Of a stretch of DNA of 46,353 nt, positions 30,538-40,717 are shown in pieces. Source of the DNA: Domibacillus indicus (lineage in GTDB: Bacteria > Bacillota > Bacilli > Bacillales > Domibacillaceae); assembly GCF_000970685.1 (NCBI RefSeq), contig NZ_LAJB01000001.1, forward strand, positions 1 through 46,353, given 5' to 3'. The translations under genes and the position numbers were made by a program. The first letter of the stretch is position 1. The number at the start of each line of letters is the position of its first letter. The notes below the pieces were generated by a model, which saw only the letters and a list, made by a program, of their open reading frames with translations, was not told where the DNA came from and made no database searches.

Positions 30538-30544
30538 TGTCGAA
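30538..30544 (+). promoter_or_regulatory. Spo0A box upstream of spoIIE
   Basis: Perfect TGTCGAA, 26 bp upstream of the -35. Two weaker reversed 0A-like sequences (TTTGACA 30570, TTTGAAC 30580) overlap and follow the -35, spaced 10 bp. Confidence 0.75.
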
Positions 30545-30570
30545 CAATTTTTTTGATGGATTTCCGCCGT

Positions 30571-30603
30571 TTGACAAAGTTTGAACAACTGATCTTTTAT
30601 ACT
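30571..30603 (+). promoter_or_regulatory. Spo0A-dependent sigma-A promoter of spoIIE with long spacer
   Basis: -35 TTGACA (30571-30576) and -10 TATACT (30598-30603) are separated by 21 bp instead of 17. This matches the unusual spacing of Spo0A-activated sigma-A promoters spoIIE and spoIIG. Confidence 0.85.
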
Positions 30604-30633
30604 TCTCGTTAACGATTAAAAGGGAGTGGTATT

Positions 30634-33108
30634 GTGCAAAGAGCGGAGCTGGAAATGACGGGGGAAGCAGTGTTAGGCCAGGGCTGGAAAAATGGATTTG
30701 CAGGAAAAACGGCCTTTATTCTGCTGGATCGCGGGTGGATTTTGGTACCGGCCGGCTTTTTATTTGGACGAGCGTTGCTGCTGTCGCAATTGTCGCCATT
30801 TGCGCTTTCCTTTTTTGCTGCTGTATTTATGCTGAAGAAAGAGGCGGCACCAAGAGTGTTTTTAGCGGTATTGGCTGGAGCTCTCTCGATTTCACCAATT
30901 CAGGCATCAGGAGCCTTTGCTCTGTTATTTTGCTTTCTGGTTATTCACCGAATATTTAGGACTCTTCATAAAGAAGAAACAGCGCCCGTTCCTTTTTTTG
31001 TGTTTTTTACGACCATCGCCGTCAGAAGTGTGTTTTCATACGTACTGAATGGATCAGAATTCGTGCCTGCTTACGACCTGGTATTGGCGGCTGTGGAAGC
31101 ATCACTTGCTTTCGTGCTGACGCTTATCTTTATGCAGTGTATGCCGTTTTTATCCCTCTCCGGACGAATTCGCACATTAAAAACAGAGGAATGGATCAGC
31201 CTGCTGATTGTTTTTGCTTCGGCGTCAACAGGCATGGCCGGCTGGATGATTGGCGGCATGGAAGCTGATCATATTGCCGCGCGTTATTTGGTTACGGCTA
31301 TTTCGTTTCTCTCCGGCGCAGCATTCGGATCAGCAGCCGGCGTGGTCAGCGGGCTTATTTTGAGTTTGTCCGGTGTAAACGATTTCCAGGAAATGAGTAT
31401 TCTGGCGTTTGCGGGATTGCTGGGAGGGTTGTTTAAAGAATGGCAGCGCGGCGGCGCCATTGCCGGCTTAATGACAGCGACCGTACTGGCCGGTTTTTAC
31501 GGAGAAGGAGCCCTGACAAACATGGCCACTTTGTACGAGTCAGCAACGGCAGCTATTTTATTATGCCTGACCCCGAAAGCATGGACAGACCATCTATCAA
31601 AATTAATTCCCGGCACAACAGAGCACTCTATTGAACAGCAGCGGTATTTGCGAAAAGTACGGGATGTAACGGCCAATCGTATGGAACAGTTTTCTGAACT
31701 GTTCGATGCGCTTGCTCGAAGTTTTTCGCAGTCCAGCCACCATCATGAAACAGCAGAGCGGGAAGTGGATTTATTCTTAAGCGGTATTACCGAAAAAACC
31801 TGCCAGACCTGTTTTAAGAAGGAGCAGTGCTGGGCGTACCAATTTGATGACACATATGAATTAATGAAAAACATATTAGAGGATGCAGACTCAGGGGCTG
31901 AGTCACTTGCACCCCATCTGTCAAAGGAATTGGAGGATTATTGTTTCCGGCCCGCACGCGTTGAAGCGGAGATCCGTTCGCAGCTGACGTATTACCGGGC
32001 AAATAAAAAGCTGAAGCAGCAAATGAGAGAAAGCCGGAAAATTGTAGCGGAACAGCTTGAAGGAGTTTCCAGGGTCATGAAAGACTTTGCCGGAGAAATG
32101 AAGAAAGAAGAAGAAACTAATATTACGCAGGAAGAAAAAATCACAACAGCCATTGAATCATTTGGCATGGATATCAGCGATATAAGTGTTTTTAGTGTGC
32201 AAAAAGGAGCGGTGGATATTGAAATGACGATTCCGCATTCCAGAGGGCATGGAGAAAGTGAAAAAATCATTGCACCTATTCTTTCGGATCTTCTGAATGA
32301 ATATATCATTGTGGTAGATGAGCAGCATGATGGCTCGGGCGTTCGCAGTGTTTTTCGCTCGGCCAAAGCCTTTCGGGTCCTAACAGGGCTTGCCCATGCG
32401 GCAAAAGGAGGCGGTCTTGTATCGGGGGACTCCTTCTCAGCCATTGAAATCGGAACGGGGAAATTTGCTCTGGCAATCAGCGATGGAATGGGCAACGGAG
32501 GAAGAGCGCATGACGAGAGCAGCGCCACTATCAGCTTATTGAAACAAATTTTACAGTCAGGCATTGAAGAAACGCTGGCGGTCAAATCAATCAATTCGAT
32601 TTTATCGCTGAGGACAAATGATGAAGTGTTTTCTACGCTCGACCTGGCCATTATTGACCTTCAGGACGCCCGTACAGTGTTTTTAAAAGTAGGGTCCTCC
32701 CCAAGTTTTATAAAACGGGGCGACCAGGTAATGAAAGTAGAGGCAGGAAATATTCCGATCGGCATCTTGCAGCAATTCGAAGTAGAAACCGTTCAGGAGC
32801 AATTAAAGTCGGGTGACCTGCTGATTACAATGAGTGATGGTGTTTTTGAAGGTCCGGATTTTATTGAAAATGCTGAAATGTGGATGAAGCGTAAAATCAA
32901 GTCAATCGAAACAACGGATCCTCAGGACTTTGCTGATTTATTAATGGACGAAGTGATTCGGGCACAGTCGAATGAAATAAGAGATGATATGACGCTGTGT
33001 GTAGCGCGCGTTGAGCATAATGTGCCGGAGTGGGCGGCCATCCCAGTTTATGATATTGAACCGTCTGAAAAAACGAAAAAACGTCCGGCAAGGCGCCGGG
33101 CTGTATAA
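30634..33108 (+). CDS. spoIIE: Stage II sporulation protein E, serine phosphatase
   Basis: 824-residue protein. About ten membrane segments occupy residues 25-330, then a regulatory region with a CxxC-type cysteine group (near 390), then a C-terminal PP2C/SpoIIE phosphatase domain. Metal-binding motifs are SDGMGNGG (about 615) and MSDGVFEGP. SpoIIE helps form the polar septum with FtsZ and dephosphorylates SpoIIAA to activate sigma-F in the forespore. GTG start 30634 follows AAAGGGAGTGG. Length is close to the 827 residues of B. subtilis. Confidence 0.97.
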   Translation: MQRAELEMTGEAVLGQGWKNGFAGKTAFILLDRGWILVPAGFLFGRALLLSQLSPFALSFFAAVFMLKKEAAPRVFLAVLAGALSISPIQASGAFALLFCFLVIHRIFRTLHKEETAPVPFFVFFTTIAVRSVFSYVLNGSEFVPAYDLVLAAVEASLAFVLTLIFMQCMPFLSLSGRIRTLKTEEWISLLIVFASASTGMAGWMIGGMEADHIAARYLVTAISFLSGAAFGSAAGVVSGLILSLSGVNDFQEMSILAFAGLLGGLFKEWQRGGAIAGLMTATVLAGFYGEGALTNMATLYESATAAILLCLTPKAWTDHLSKLIPGTTEHSIEQQRYLRKVRDVTANRMEQFSELFDALARSFSQSSHHHETAEREVDLFLSGITEKTCQTCFKKEQCWAYQFDDTYELMKNILEDADSGAESLAPHLSKELEDYCFRPARVEAEIRSQLTYYRANKKLKQQMRESRKIVAEQLEGVSRVMKDFAGEMKKEEETNITQEEKITTAIESFGMDISDISVFSVQKGAVDIEMTIPHSRGHGESEKIIAPILSDLLNEYIIVVDEQHDGSGVRSVFRSAKAFRVLTGLAHAAKGGGLVSGDSFSAIEIGTGKFALAISDGMGNGGRAHDESSATISLLKQILQSGIEETLAVKSINSILSLRTNDEVFSTLDLAIIDLQDARTVFLKVGSSPSFIKRGDQVMKVEAGNIPIGILQQFEVETVQEQLKSGDLLITMSDGVFEGPDFIENAEMWMKRKIKSIETTDPQDFADLLMDEVIRAQSNEIRDDMTLCVARVEHNVPEWAAIPVYDIEPSEKTKKRPARRRAV

Positions 33109-33161
33109 AATCAATACTTTCAGTCCAATATGAAGAAAAAGAATGAAAGGCGGGGGCGATC

Positions 33162-33863
33162 ATGAATACCGGCACAATTAAACAGTTACTTTTATTAACG
33201 GACGGCTGCTCCAACACAGGAGAGGACCCGGCAATGATGGCCGCTTTTGCAAAGCGCCGCGGTATTACGGTAAACGTTATTGGCATTGTTGATAACGGAG
33301 GAAGCGGAGCCGGCTTAAGTGAAATTGAAGCAATTGCGAGAGCTGGCGGAGGCGAGAGCCGGATCGTGCAGGCCGCTTCCTTATCTGAAACAGTCGTCAA
33401 TGTAACAAGGCAGGCCATGACCGGCACCATTTACAGCATTATTAACGAAGAGCTGAGGGGCATTTTAAATAAAGACACACAGGTGGAAGCATTGCCGCCG
33501 GCAACAAGAAGAGAGATTGCCGAAAAAGTAGAAGATATCAGCGAGGAGGCGGCACTCGAGCTGCTTGTTCTGACTGATATGAGTGCCAGTATGAAAATGA
33601 AGCTGCCCGCTGTAAAAGAAGCTTTGTATGATCTCTCAATGACAATGCAGTCGAGGATGGGCCCTTCTTCTTTCTCGCTATGGACATTTCCGGGGAAATA
33701 CAGCGCCGCGGAAGAACAGATTGGCTGGACGATGCATGCAGGCAGACTGGCAGACTCGTTTCCACAGCTTGTATCCGGCGGTATTACACCGACAGGCCCT
33801 GCGATTAGGCAGGCGCTTTCTTCATTTATGGAAATGGATGAATACAATGAAAAGTCAATATAA
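33162..33863 (+). CDS. yabS: VWA-domain protein YabS
   Basis: 233-residue von Willebrand factor A-like protein. A degenerate MIDAS appears twice: LLLTDGCSNTGED near the start and VLTDMSASMKMK near residue 140. Its function is not established; in B. subtilis it lies next to yabT and is sporulation-associated. ATG 33162 follows GGCGGGGG. The last 17 bases overlap yabT, implying translational coupling of the pair. Confidence 0.88.
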   Translation: MNTGTIKQLLLLTDGCSNTGEDPAMMAAFAKRRGITVNVIGIVDNGGSGAGLSEIEAIARAGGGESRIVQAASLSETVVNVTRQAMTGTIYSIINEELRGILNKDTQVEALPPATRREIAEKVEDISEEAALELLVLTDMSASMKMKLPAVKEALYDLSMTMQSRMGPSSFSLWTFPGKYSAAEEQIGWTMHAGRLADSFPQLVSGGITPTGPAIRQALSSFMEMDEYNEKSI

Positions 33864-34737
33864 TGCCGAGCCTGGCGACTTGATCAAAGGAAAATGGACA
33901 GGTCATATATGGCGGATAGAACGAGAAATTGGCCGTGGAGCAAACGGCACTGTTTATCTTGTGACCGGGGAAGTCGGCCAGGCCGCGCTAAAGTTCGCAG
34001 ATTCGGCTTCTGTGGCATCTGAGACGAATGCATTAACAGCACTTGAGCGGGTCAGGGGAACGTCTCCGGGCCCTTTTTTCATTGAAGCAGATGATGTAGA
34101 AAAAGAAGGAGTTCTATATTCGTTTTATATTATGGAATATATTCATGGGCCAATGCTGCACACCTTTATAAAAGAAAAGCGGGAAGAGTGGGCAGTTATC
34201 CTGCTGATTTGGCTGCTTAATTTTCTTGAGCCGCTTCACCGGTCAGGCAGTGTGATGGGCGACTTAAAGCCGGAAAACTTTATTGTGGCCGGCAAAATAG
34301 TAAGAGCAGTAGATGTGGGGGGGATTACAAAATTTGGGCGGTCTGTTAAAGAGTATACAGCTCTGTATGACAGGGCTGCCTGGCAGGCTGGCACACGAAA
34401 AGCAGAGCCTTCCTATGACCTATTTGGTGCTGCAGTGCTTATTACTGCTCTTGTGCAGAAACAGCTTGTTCAAACAGCGCTTGGCAATAAAAATGAGCTT
34501 GCGGGCATTGTTCAATCATCCCGGACTTTGCAATTAATTGCCCCTGTTTTACTAAAAGCATTTAACAGTGAATATGACAGTGCTTTTTTAATGAAAAAAG
34601 AGCTTCTTCTTTGTTTTGCCAAAAAAGATACGGGTACAATAAGGAGGAAGAAAAAACAGGCCTCTTTTTTCTCGAAAAAATGGGTCATAGCTGCAGGTGC
34701 TTTTGCCGCCATCCTTTTATTGTTTTTGTTACACTAA
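33847..34737 (+). CDS. yabT: Serine/threonine protein kinase YabT (Hanks type)
   Basis: 296-residue eukaryotic-like kinase. The glycine loop GRGANGTVYLV (29-39), Lys49, catalytic loop MGDLKPENF (Asp139, Lys141, Asn144) and DVGG in place of DFG (Asp156) are visible. One C-terminal membrane segment (about 279-295) anchors it; there is no extracellular sensor domain. B. subtilis YabT binds DNA and phosphorylates RecA during sporulation. I chose ATG 33847, inside yabS, because the longer frame back to 33721 only mirrors yabS sequence. Confidence 0.9.
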   Translation: MKSQYNAEPGDLIKGKWTGHIWRIEREIGRGANGTVYLVTGEVGQAALKFADSASVASETNALTALERVRGTSPGPFFIEADDVEKEGVLYSFYIMEYIHGPMLHTFIKEKREEWAVILLIWLLNFLEPLHRSGSVMGDLKPENFIVAGKIVRAVDVGGITKFGRSVKEYTALYDRAAWQAGTRKAEPSYDLFGAAVLITALVQKQLVQTALGNKNELAGIVQSSRTLQLIAPVLLKAFNSEYDSAFLMKKELLLCFAKKDTGTIRRKKKQASFFSKKWVIAAGAFAAILLLFLLH

Positions 34738-34767
34738 AAAGAAAAGAAGAGAGGCGGCGCTCGAGCT

Positions 34768-36129
34768 GTGCATTTTTTTGAAGAAGAAGTAAAGCGGTTT
34801 ATGAAAAAGAAAGAAATGGTTGAAAGGGGGGACCACATAGCTGTCGCGGTCTCAGGCGGAGTTGATTCAATGGCTCTTCTTTTCTTTCTGAATAAACAAA
34901 GGCTGCACCTTGGTATCACTGTTAGTGCTATTCATGTAGATCACATGCTGCGAGGCGGGGAGTCACTGGAAGACCTTCGTTTTGTAGAAGAATTCTGCCG
35001 TGAAATTGACGTTCCCTTTTTTGGAAGGAGAGCGAATGCGAAGCATGAAGCAGAGGTTTCGCATAGCAGTATTCAAAAAGCGGCCCGAAATGTCCGATAT
35101 GCGCTTTTTGAGCAAGGAATGGACGAGCTGGGCGCTAATAAGCTGGCAACAGCGCACCATGCTGATGATCAGGTGGAAACCGTTTTAATGCAGTTAACAC
35201 GCGGGGGACACACACAGGCCGGTATACCGGCGGTGCGTTCGTTTGCTGGAGGCCGGATTATCCGTCCGTTTCTTGGTGTTACAAAAGAAGATATTCAAGC
35301 CTATACAGATGATCACTTAATCAAATGCCGGGAAGACCCGAGCAACCAGAAGGACACGTATACGCGAAACCGATTCCGGCACCAGGTATTGTCTTTTTTA
35401 AAAAAAGAAAACCCAAAAGCACCGCTGCATATTCAGCATTTTGCAGAAGAACGGCAGGAAGATGAACAATTCCTCCGTATGCTGGCGCAGGAAACAATAA
35501 AGAATATATCGACGTGGGAACAGGAAACTGTGTCACTTCAAATCGAGCCGTTTCATGAGGTGCCTTTGCCTTTACAAAAAAGGGCGATTCATCTAATATT
35601 AAACTATCTTTATCATGGAAAAACAGCGTTTTCTTTTCTACATATCCAGCACATTTTACAACTGCTTCAATCAACTGCCCCATCAGGAAAACTAAACCTT
35701 CCATCACGCCTTTCTGTACGCAAAATAAACAAGCAGTGCATCTTTGCCTACGAAACGGATGAGGAGCCGGATTACAGTAACGATTTTCTATTTCAAGAAG
35801 ATCGGATTTACCGGCAGGGAGCCGGCACATTTACGCTGACAGAAAAAAGCGTTTGTCCGGATGAAGCAGAGTGTTTTCGCTTGAAGCCTGATACGCCAAT
35901 GCCGATTTGTATACGGATGCGGCAGAATGGAGATCGAATTGAGCTGAAAGGAATGAATAGTGCGAAAAAGCTTGCCCGGCTTTTGATCGACGAAAAGGTT
36001 CCACTTGCATACCGCGACTACATTCCGGTCGTGACCGATGCAAACGGAACAATCCTCTGGGTACCGGGAATCCGTAAGTCGATTCATGAAGGAGACGGGC
36101 CGCTGCTGTTGATTTATGAAAAGGAATGA
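34768..36129 (+). CDS. tilS: tRNA(Ile)-lysidine synthetase
   Basis: 453-residue N-type ATP-pyrophosphatase. The PP-loop SGGVDS is at 29-34; the central RNA-binding region and C-terminal lysine/tRNA-binding domain ([19 protein letters not shown]) follow. It converts C34 to lysidine in the CAU tRNA-Ile, letting it read AUA; this is essential. The GTG at 34768 follows GAGAGG at slightly long spacing; the in-frame ATG 34801 is the alternative. The end overlaps the region preceding hpt. Confidence 0.94.
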   Translation: MHFFEEEVKRFMKKKEMVERGDHIAVAVSGGVDSMALLFFLNKQRLHLGITVSAIHVDHMLRGGESLEDLRFVEEFCREIDVPFFGRRANAKHEAEVSHSSIQKAARNVRYALFEQGMDELGANKLATAHHADDQVETVLMQLTRGGHTQAGIPAVRSFAGGRIIRPFLGVTKEDIQAYTDDHLIKCREDPSNQKDTYTRNRFRHQVLSFLKKENPKAPLHIQHFAEERQEDEQFLRMLAQETIKNISTWEQETVSLQIEPFHEVPLPLQKRAIHLILNYLYHGKTAFSFLHIQHILQLLQSTAPSGKLNLPSRLSVRKINKQCIFAYETDEEPDYSNDFLFQEDRIYRQGAGTFTLTEKSVCPDEAECFRLKPDTPMPICIRMRQNGDRIELKGMNSAKKLARLLIDEKVPLAYRDYIPVVTDANGTILWVPGIRKSIHEGDGPLLLIYEKE

Positions 36130-36152
36130 ACCAACTTTGGGAGGAAAATCTA

Positions 36153-36707
36153 TTGTTACGTAACGATATTGAAGAAATATTGATTTCGGAAGAGGAAATA
36201 CAGAAAAAAGTAAAAGAGCTTGGGGCAGAACTGACGGAAGAATATAAAGACCGCTTCCCTCTCTTCGTTTGTGTATTAAAAGGGGCGATGCCTTTCATGT
36301 CCGACCTGGTAAAGCGGGTGGATACCCATCTTGAAATGGATTTTATGGACGTTTCAAGCTATGGTGCTTCAACGGTTTCTTCTGGTGAAGTGAAAATTGT
36401 AAAGGATTTAAATACGTCTGTAGAAGGCCGGGATGTACTCATTATCGAAGACATTATCGACAGCGGGTTAACACTAAGCTACCTGGCTGAACTTTTCCAT
36501 TATCGAAAAGCGAAATCTGTGAAAATTGTCACGCTTCTGGACAAACCGACTGGACGGAAAGCGAAGATCAAAGCGGATACAATTGGCTTTACGGTCCCAG
36601 ATGCATTTGTTGTAGGCTACGGTCTTGACTACGCAGAACGCTATCGCAATCTTCCGTATATCGGTGTTTTAAAGCCATCTGTTTATACGTCAGCTGAAGA
36701 GGAATAA
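36153..36707 (+). CDS. hpt: Hypoxanthine-guanine phosphoribosyltransferase
   Basis: 184-residue purine salvage enzyme (hprT). The PRPP loop is [17 protein letters not shown], the purine-binding [13 protein letters not shown] is near the C-terminus. I chose TTG 36153 because TGGGAGGAAA (36138-36147) is well placed and the protein then aligns with the B. subtilis N-terminus ([16 protein letters not shown]). The in-frame ATG 36126 overlaps tilS and lacks a site. B. subtilis Hpt also interacts with the neighbouring FtsH/TilS functions. Confidence 0.95.
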   Translation: MLRNDIEEILISEEEIQKKVKELGAELTEEYKDRFPLFVCVLKGAMPFMSDLVKRVDTHLEMDFMDVSSYGASTVSSGEVKIVKDLNTSVEGRDVLIIEDIIDSGLTLSYLAELFHYRKAKSVKIVTLLDKPTGRKAKIKADTIGFTVPDAFVVGYGLDYAERYRNLPYIGVLKPSVYTSAEEE

Positions 36708-36811
36708 AATAGTCAGATGAATAGGCTGAAAGAAGGTTTAAATAGTTGTAAGGCCAACTTTTTGTATGATAACATTGCATATAGTCAGTTTTTCTCGGGA
36801 GGAGGTAAGGG

Positions 36812-38815
36812 ATGAACAGAATTTTTCGTTACACTATATTTTATTTACTCGTTTTTCTTGTGATTATTGGTGTTGTCAGCTACTTCAGCAATAATAATGC
36901 ACCAACCAATGACGTCACATATAATCAATTCCTGAATTACCTGGAGCAGGATGACGTTGCAGAATTCACAATCCAGCCTGAACGTGGTGTTTATGAAATA
37001 CGGGGGCAGTTAAAAGGGGCAGAAGAAAATGAAATGTTTGTTACTTATATAACAGGCAATGATACGATGCTGAACCAAATTAACGAAGCTTCCCAAAACA
37101 CAACGGCAGAAGTTCTTCCGGCAAAAGAAACAAGTGGATGGGTTCAATTTTTTACAACAATCATCCCATTCCTTATTATCTTTATTTTCTTCTTCTTCTT
37201 ACTGAACCAGGCACAGGGCGGCGGTGGCGGCCGTGTGATGAACTTCGGTAAAAGTAAAGCCCGCCTTTACAACGATGAGAAGAAAAAAGTCCGGTTTAAT
37301 GATGTGGCCGGAGCGGATGAAGAAAAGCAAGAGCTTGTCGAGGTTGTAGAGTTCTTGAAAGATCCGCGTAAATTCTCGGAGCTTGGCGCCCGTATCCCAA
37401 AAGGGGTACTGCTTGTGGGTCCTCCGGGAACTGGTAAAACCCTTCTGGCAAAAGCCGTTGCCGGTGAAGCAGGGGTGCCTTTTTTCTCAATCAGTGGTTC
37501 CGACTTCGTTGAAATGTTCGTCGGTGTCGGTGCATCCCGCGTTCGGGATTTGTTTGAAAATGCGAAAAAGAATTCCCCATGTATCATTTTTATTGATGAA
37601 ATTGATGCGGTTGGACGCCAGCGTGGCGCCGGATTAGGCGGGGGCCATGATGAGCGCGAGCAAACGCTGAATCAATTGCTTGTTGAAATGGATGGTTTCA
37701 GTGCAAATGAAGGAATCATTATGATTGCTGCTACAAACCGGGCAGACATTCTGGATCCGGCTCTCTTGCGTCCGGGCCGTTTTGACCGCCAGATTACGGT
37801 TGACCGTCCAGATGTAAATGGCCGTGAAGCTGTTCTGCGTGTACATGCGCGCAACAAGCCTCTTCACGAGTCAGTGGATTTAAAAGCAATCGCACAGCGG
37901 ACTCCTGGTTTTTCCGGTGCTGATCTTGAAAACTTGTTGAACGAGGCAGCACTCGTTGCCGCTCGTGCCGATAAAAAGAAAATTGATATGAACGATGTTG
38001 ATGAAGCAACAGACCGCGTTATCGCAGGTCCAGCGAAAAAAAGCCGTGTTATTTCCAAAAAAGAACGGAAAATTGTCGCGTTCCACGAAGCGGGGCACAC
38101 AGTTATCGGATTGGTGCTTGATGATGCCGATATCGTTCATAAAGTAACTATTGTACCGCGCGGACAAGCAGGCGGATATGCCGTTATGCTTCCGAAAGAA
38201 GACCGTTACTTTATGACCAAGCCGGAGCTTCTTGATAAAATTACCGGCCTGCTTGGCGGCCGTGTAGCGGAAGACATTATCTTCGGTGAAGTATCTACCG
38301 GTGCACACAATGACTTCCAGCGGGCAACAGGAATTGCACGCCGTATGGTTACTGAATTTGGGATGAGCGATAAGCTTGGACCTCTTCAATTCGGACAGTC
38401 ACAGGGGCAGGTATTTTTAGGCCGTGACTTTAACAGTGAGCAAAACTATTCAGATCGGATTGCGTATGAAATTGATACAGAAATCCAGACGATCATTAAA
38501 GAATGCTATGAAAGAGCAAAACAAATTTTAACGGAGAATCGTGATAAGCTGGAGCTTATTGCGAATACACTTCTTGAGATTGAAACGCTGGATGCAGCGC
38601 AAATCCGCCATTTAGCAGACCATGGCAAACTGCCGGAACGTGATTACTCGGATAATCAGCCTGTTAAGGATAATTCAGATCAAGCTGGTGAAACAGCTCA
38701 AACAGAGGAAACGCCGGCTACTGAAACGACAAATCTGCCGGCCGGTGCAGCAGATGAATCTGAAGTGCGTGATGATCTCCAAAACCCGCCAAATAGCGGC
38801 GGCCCGAAAGCATAA
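36812..38815 (+). CDS. ftsH: ATP-dependent zinc metalloprotease FtsH
   Basis: 667-residue membrane-bound AAA+ protease. Membrane segments near 7-24 and 111-133 flank an extracytoplasmic domain. Walker A GPPGTGKT is at 203-210, Walker [10 protein letters not shown] near 260, and the zinc site HEAGH at 425-429. The C-terminal 60 residues are a Glu/Thr/Asn-rich low-complexity tail. It degrades unstable membrane and regulatory proteins. GGGAGGAGG precedes ATG 36812. The 104-base gap before it has no clear promoter; TATGAT at 36765 lacks a good -35. Confidence 0.97.
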   Translation: MNRIFRYTIFYLLVFLVIIGVVSYFSNNNAPTNDVTYNQFLNYLEQDDVAEFTIQPERGVYEIRGQLKGAEENEMFVTYITGNDTMLNQINEASQNTTAEVLPAKETSGWVQFFTTIIPFLIIFIFFFFLLNQAQGGGGGRVMNFGKSKARLYNDEKKKVRFNDVAGADEEKQELVEVVEFLKDPRKFSELGARIPKGVLLVGPPGTGKTLLAKAVAGEAGVPFFSISGSDFVEMFVGVGASRVRDLFENAKKNSPCIIFIDEIDAVGRQRGAGLGGGHDEREQTLNQLLVEMDGFSANEGIIMIAATNRADILDPALLRPGRFDRQITVDRPDVNGREAVLRVHARNKPLHESVDLKAIAQRTPGFSGADLENLLNEAALVAARADKKKIDMNDVDEATDRVIAGPAKKSRVISKKERKIVAFHEAGHTVIGLVLDDADIVHKVTIVPRGQAGGYAVMLPKEDRYFMTKPELLDKITGLLGGRVAEDIIFGEVSTGAHNDFQRATGIARRMVTEFGMSDKLGPLQFGQSQGQVFLGRDFNSEQNYSDRIAYEIDTEIQTIIKECYERAKQILTENRDKLELIANTLLEIETLDAAQIRHLADHGKLPERDYSDNQPVKDNSDQAGETAQTEETPATETTNLPAGAADESEVRDDLQNPPNSGGPKA

Positions 38816-38816
38816 T

Positions 38817-38855
38817 AAAAAGACGCCCGAAGAGAATTTCTTTCGGGCGTCTTTT
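38817..38855 (+). terminator. Terminator after ftsH
   Basis: GACGCCCGAA (38822-38831) pairs with TTCGGGCGTC (38842-38851), flanked by A- and T-runs. Confidence 0.93.
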
Positions 38856-38876
38856 CTCTTCTTTTTTCGAAGGTTA

Positions 38877-38885
38877 TGTTATGAT
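38877..38885 (+). promoter_or_regulatory. Extended -10 promoter candidate for coaX-hslO
   Basis: TG-T-TATGAT (-10 at 38880-38885), about 35 bases before coaX, no good -35. Confidence 0.45.
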
Positions 38886-38920
38886 AAAACACGAAAATTA
38901 GACGGACAGGTGTGGTGAAG

Positions 38921-39685
38921 GTGATTTTTGTACTGGATGTAGGGAATACCAATACTGTGCTCGGTGTATACGAAGGGGAAGTGTTGAAACATCACTGGCG
39001 CATTGAAACAAACCGGAATAAAACAGAAGATGAATATGGCATGATGATCAAAAGCCTGTTTCAGCATGATGGCCTGGAGTTTGGGCAAATCGAAGGTGTT
39101 ATTATTTCCTCGGTTGTTCCGCCGATTATGGCGGCACTGGAGCGCATGTGTGAAAAGTACTTTCACGTAAAGCCTCTTGTCGTCGGTCCAGGCGTAAAAA
39201 CCGGATTAAATATTAAATATGAGAATCCACGTGAAGTTGGAGCGGACCGGATTGTAAATGCAGTTGCTGGCATTCATGAGTATGGCACCCCGTTAATTAT
39301 TGTTGATTTCGGAACAGCTACAACGTATTGCTATATTGATGAAAGCAGTCATTATATGGGAGGTTTGATTGCCCCGGGTATTGGTATTTCTACCGAAGCA
39401 CTTTATACACGAGCGTCAAAGCTGCCCCGCATTGAAATTACGCGGCCGGAAACAGTAGTCGGAAAAAATACAGTCTCGGCTATGCAGGCGGGAATTTTGT
39501 ATGGATATGTCGGCCAGGTGGAAGGCATTGTCAGCCGAATCAAAAAAGAAGCAAATGCGGACCCTACCGTTATTGCCACAGGCGGACTGGCTGGCTTGAT
39601 CGCGAAAGAGTGCAGCATGATCGATGTGGTAGATCCCGATTTAACATTAAAAGGTCTTTTATTGATTTATAAAAGAAACGTATGA
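38921..39685 (+). CDS. coaX: Type III pantothenate kinase
   Basis: 254-residue ASKHA-fold kinase for the first step of coenzyme A synthesis. [15 protein letters not shown] is the phosphate 1 motif; [13 protein letters not shown] and [10 protein letters not shown] are conserved. It is the feedback-resistant CoaX type, not CoaA. Three in-frame GTGs (38912, 38915, 38921) compete. I prefer 38921, since [12 protein letters not shown] aligns end to end with the B. subtilis protein. Confidence 0.94.
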   Translation: MIFVLDVGNTNTVLGVYEGEVLKHHWRIETNRNKTEDEYGMMIKSLFQHDGLEFGQIEGVIISSVVPPIMAALERMCEKYFHVKPLVVGPGVKTGLNIKYENPREVGADRIVNAVAGIHEYGTPLIIVDFGTATTYCYIDESSHYMGGLIAPGIGISTEALYTRASKLPRIEITRPETVVGKNTVSAMQAGILYGYVGQVEGIVSRIKKEANADPTVIATGGLAGLIAKECSMIDVVDPDLTLKGLLLIYKRNV

Positions 39686-39698
39686 AAGGAAGAGAACT

Positions 39699-40574
39699 GT
39701 GAGCGATTATTTAGTAAAAGCATTAGCTTTTAATGGACAGGTGCGCGCATACGCGGCTGATACAACAAAAACGGTCGGCGAAGCGCAAAGAAGGCACGGT
39801 GCGTGGCCAACAGCATCTGCAGCGCTGGGAAGAAGTATGACCGCCGGTGTGATGATGGGTGCCATGATGAAGGGGAATGAAAAAATCACTTTGAAAATTG
39901 AAGGGAACGGAGAAGCGGGCCCTATTCTTGTAGACAGTGATGCAAATGGAAATGTCCGCGGGTATATTACCCGTCCGCAGACACACTTTGATTTAAATGA
40001 CCAGGGAAAGCTGGATGTGCGCCGGGCAGTCGGAACGGAAGGAATGCTGACCGTTGTAAAGGATTTGGGTCTTCGGGAAAACTTCAGCGGACAAACGCCG
40101 ATCGTTTCAGGAGAGCTTGGTGAAGACTTTACTTATTATTTTGCTGTTTCTGAACAAGTTCCATCTTCTGTCGGAGTAGGAGTGCTAGTTAATCCGGATA
40201 ATTCCATACTGGCAGCAGGCGGGTTTATTATCCAGCTTCTGCCGAATACCGATGACGCGACGATTACTCTCCTGGAAGAAAGAATTACTACAATGGAGCC
40301 GATCTCAAAACTGATTGAACGAGGGCTTAAACCGGAAGAGGTTTTAACATACATTCTTGGCGAAGGAAATGTGAAATTCTTGGAAACAATGCCGGTTCAA
40401 TTCAATTGCCAGTGTTCAAAAGAACGTTTTGGCAATGCGATTATCAGCCTGGGCCGCCAGGAAATTCAGGAAATGATTGATGAAGATCATGGTGCAGAAG
40501 CGCAGTGCCATTTTTGTAATGAAAAGTATCAGTTTTCCGAAGAAGAGCTTGAGCAGTTAAAGCAAGAAGCGTAA
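39699..40574 (+). CDS. hslO: Redox-regulated chaperone Hsp33
   Basis: 291-residue chaperone. The C-terminal zinc-binding cysteines, CQCS and CHFC, form the CxC/CxxC redox switch: oxidation releases zinc and activates the holdase. The N-terminal domain begins [21 protein letters not shown] 39699 follows GGAAGAG. It lies 13 bases after coaX. In B. subtilis yacD follows; here cysK is next. Confidence 0.96.
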   Translation: MSDYLVKALAFNGQVRAYAADTTKTVGEAQRRHGAWPTASAALGRSMTAGVMMGAMMKGNEKITLKIEGNGEAGPILVDSDANGNVRGYITRPQTHFDLNDQGKLDVRRAVGTEGMLTVVKDLGLRENFSGQTPIVSGELGEDFTYYFAVSEQVPSSVGVGVLVNPDNSILAAGGFIIQLLPNTDDATITLLEERITTMEPISKLIERGLKPEEVLTYILGEGNVKFLETMPVQFNCQCSKERFGNAIISLGRQEIQEMIDEDHGAEAQCHFCNEKYQFSEEELEQLKQEA

Positions 40575-40581
40575 ATAATTG

Positions 40582-40612
40582 AAAATCTGCCTGCGGAGGC
40601 AGGTTTTTTTTC
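40582..40612 (+). terminator. Terminator after hslO
   Basis: CTGCCT (40587-40592) pairs with AGGCAG (40597-40602), followed by T-run. Confidence 0.9.
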
Positions 40613-40638
40613 GTTCATCCCGAAGTAAATCAAAGTGA

Positions 40639-40667
40639 TTGACTTTTGCACAAAAAGCTGGTAAATT
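40639..40667 (+). promoter_or_regulatory. Sigma-A promoter of cysK
   Basis: -35 TTGACT (40639-40644), 17 bp spacer, -10 TAAATT (40662-40667). B. subtilis cysK is repressed by CymR; I cannot confirm an operator here. Confidence 0.65.
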
Positions 40668-40717
40668 CTATATAACCAATAAAAATACTCGGCATTTATA
40701 ATGGAGGTTACGGATTA

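Noticed and set aside
31992-32651. 219-codon minus-strand frame inside spoIIE
   Set aside because: Serine-rich antisense shadow of the SpoIIE regulatory and phosphatase region.
36741-36770. Small hairpin and TATGAT upstream of ftsH as terminator and promoter
   Set aside because: Stem of only five pairs and no -35 at 16-18 bp; not strong enough to list.
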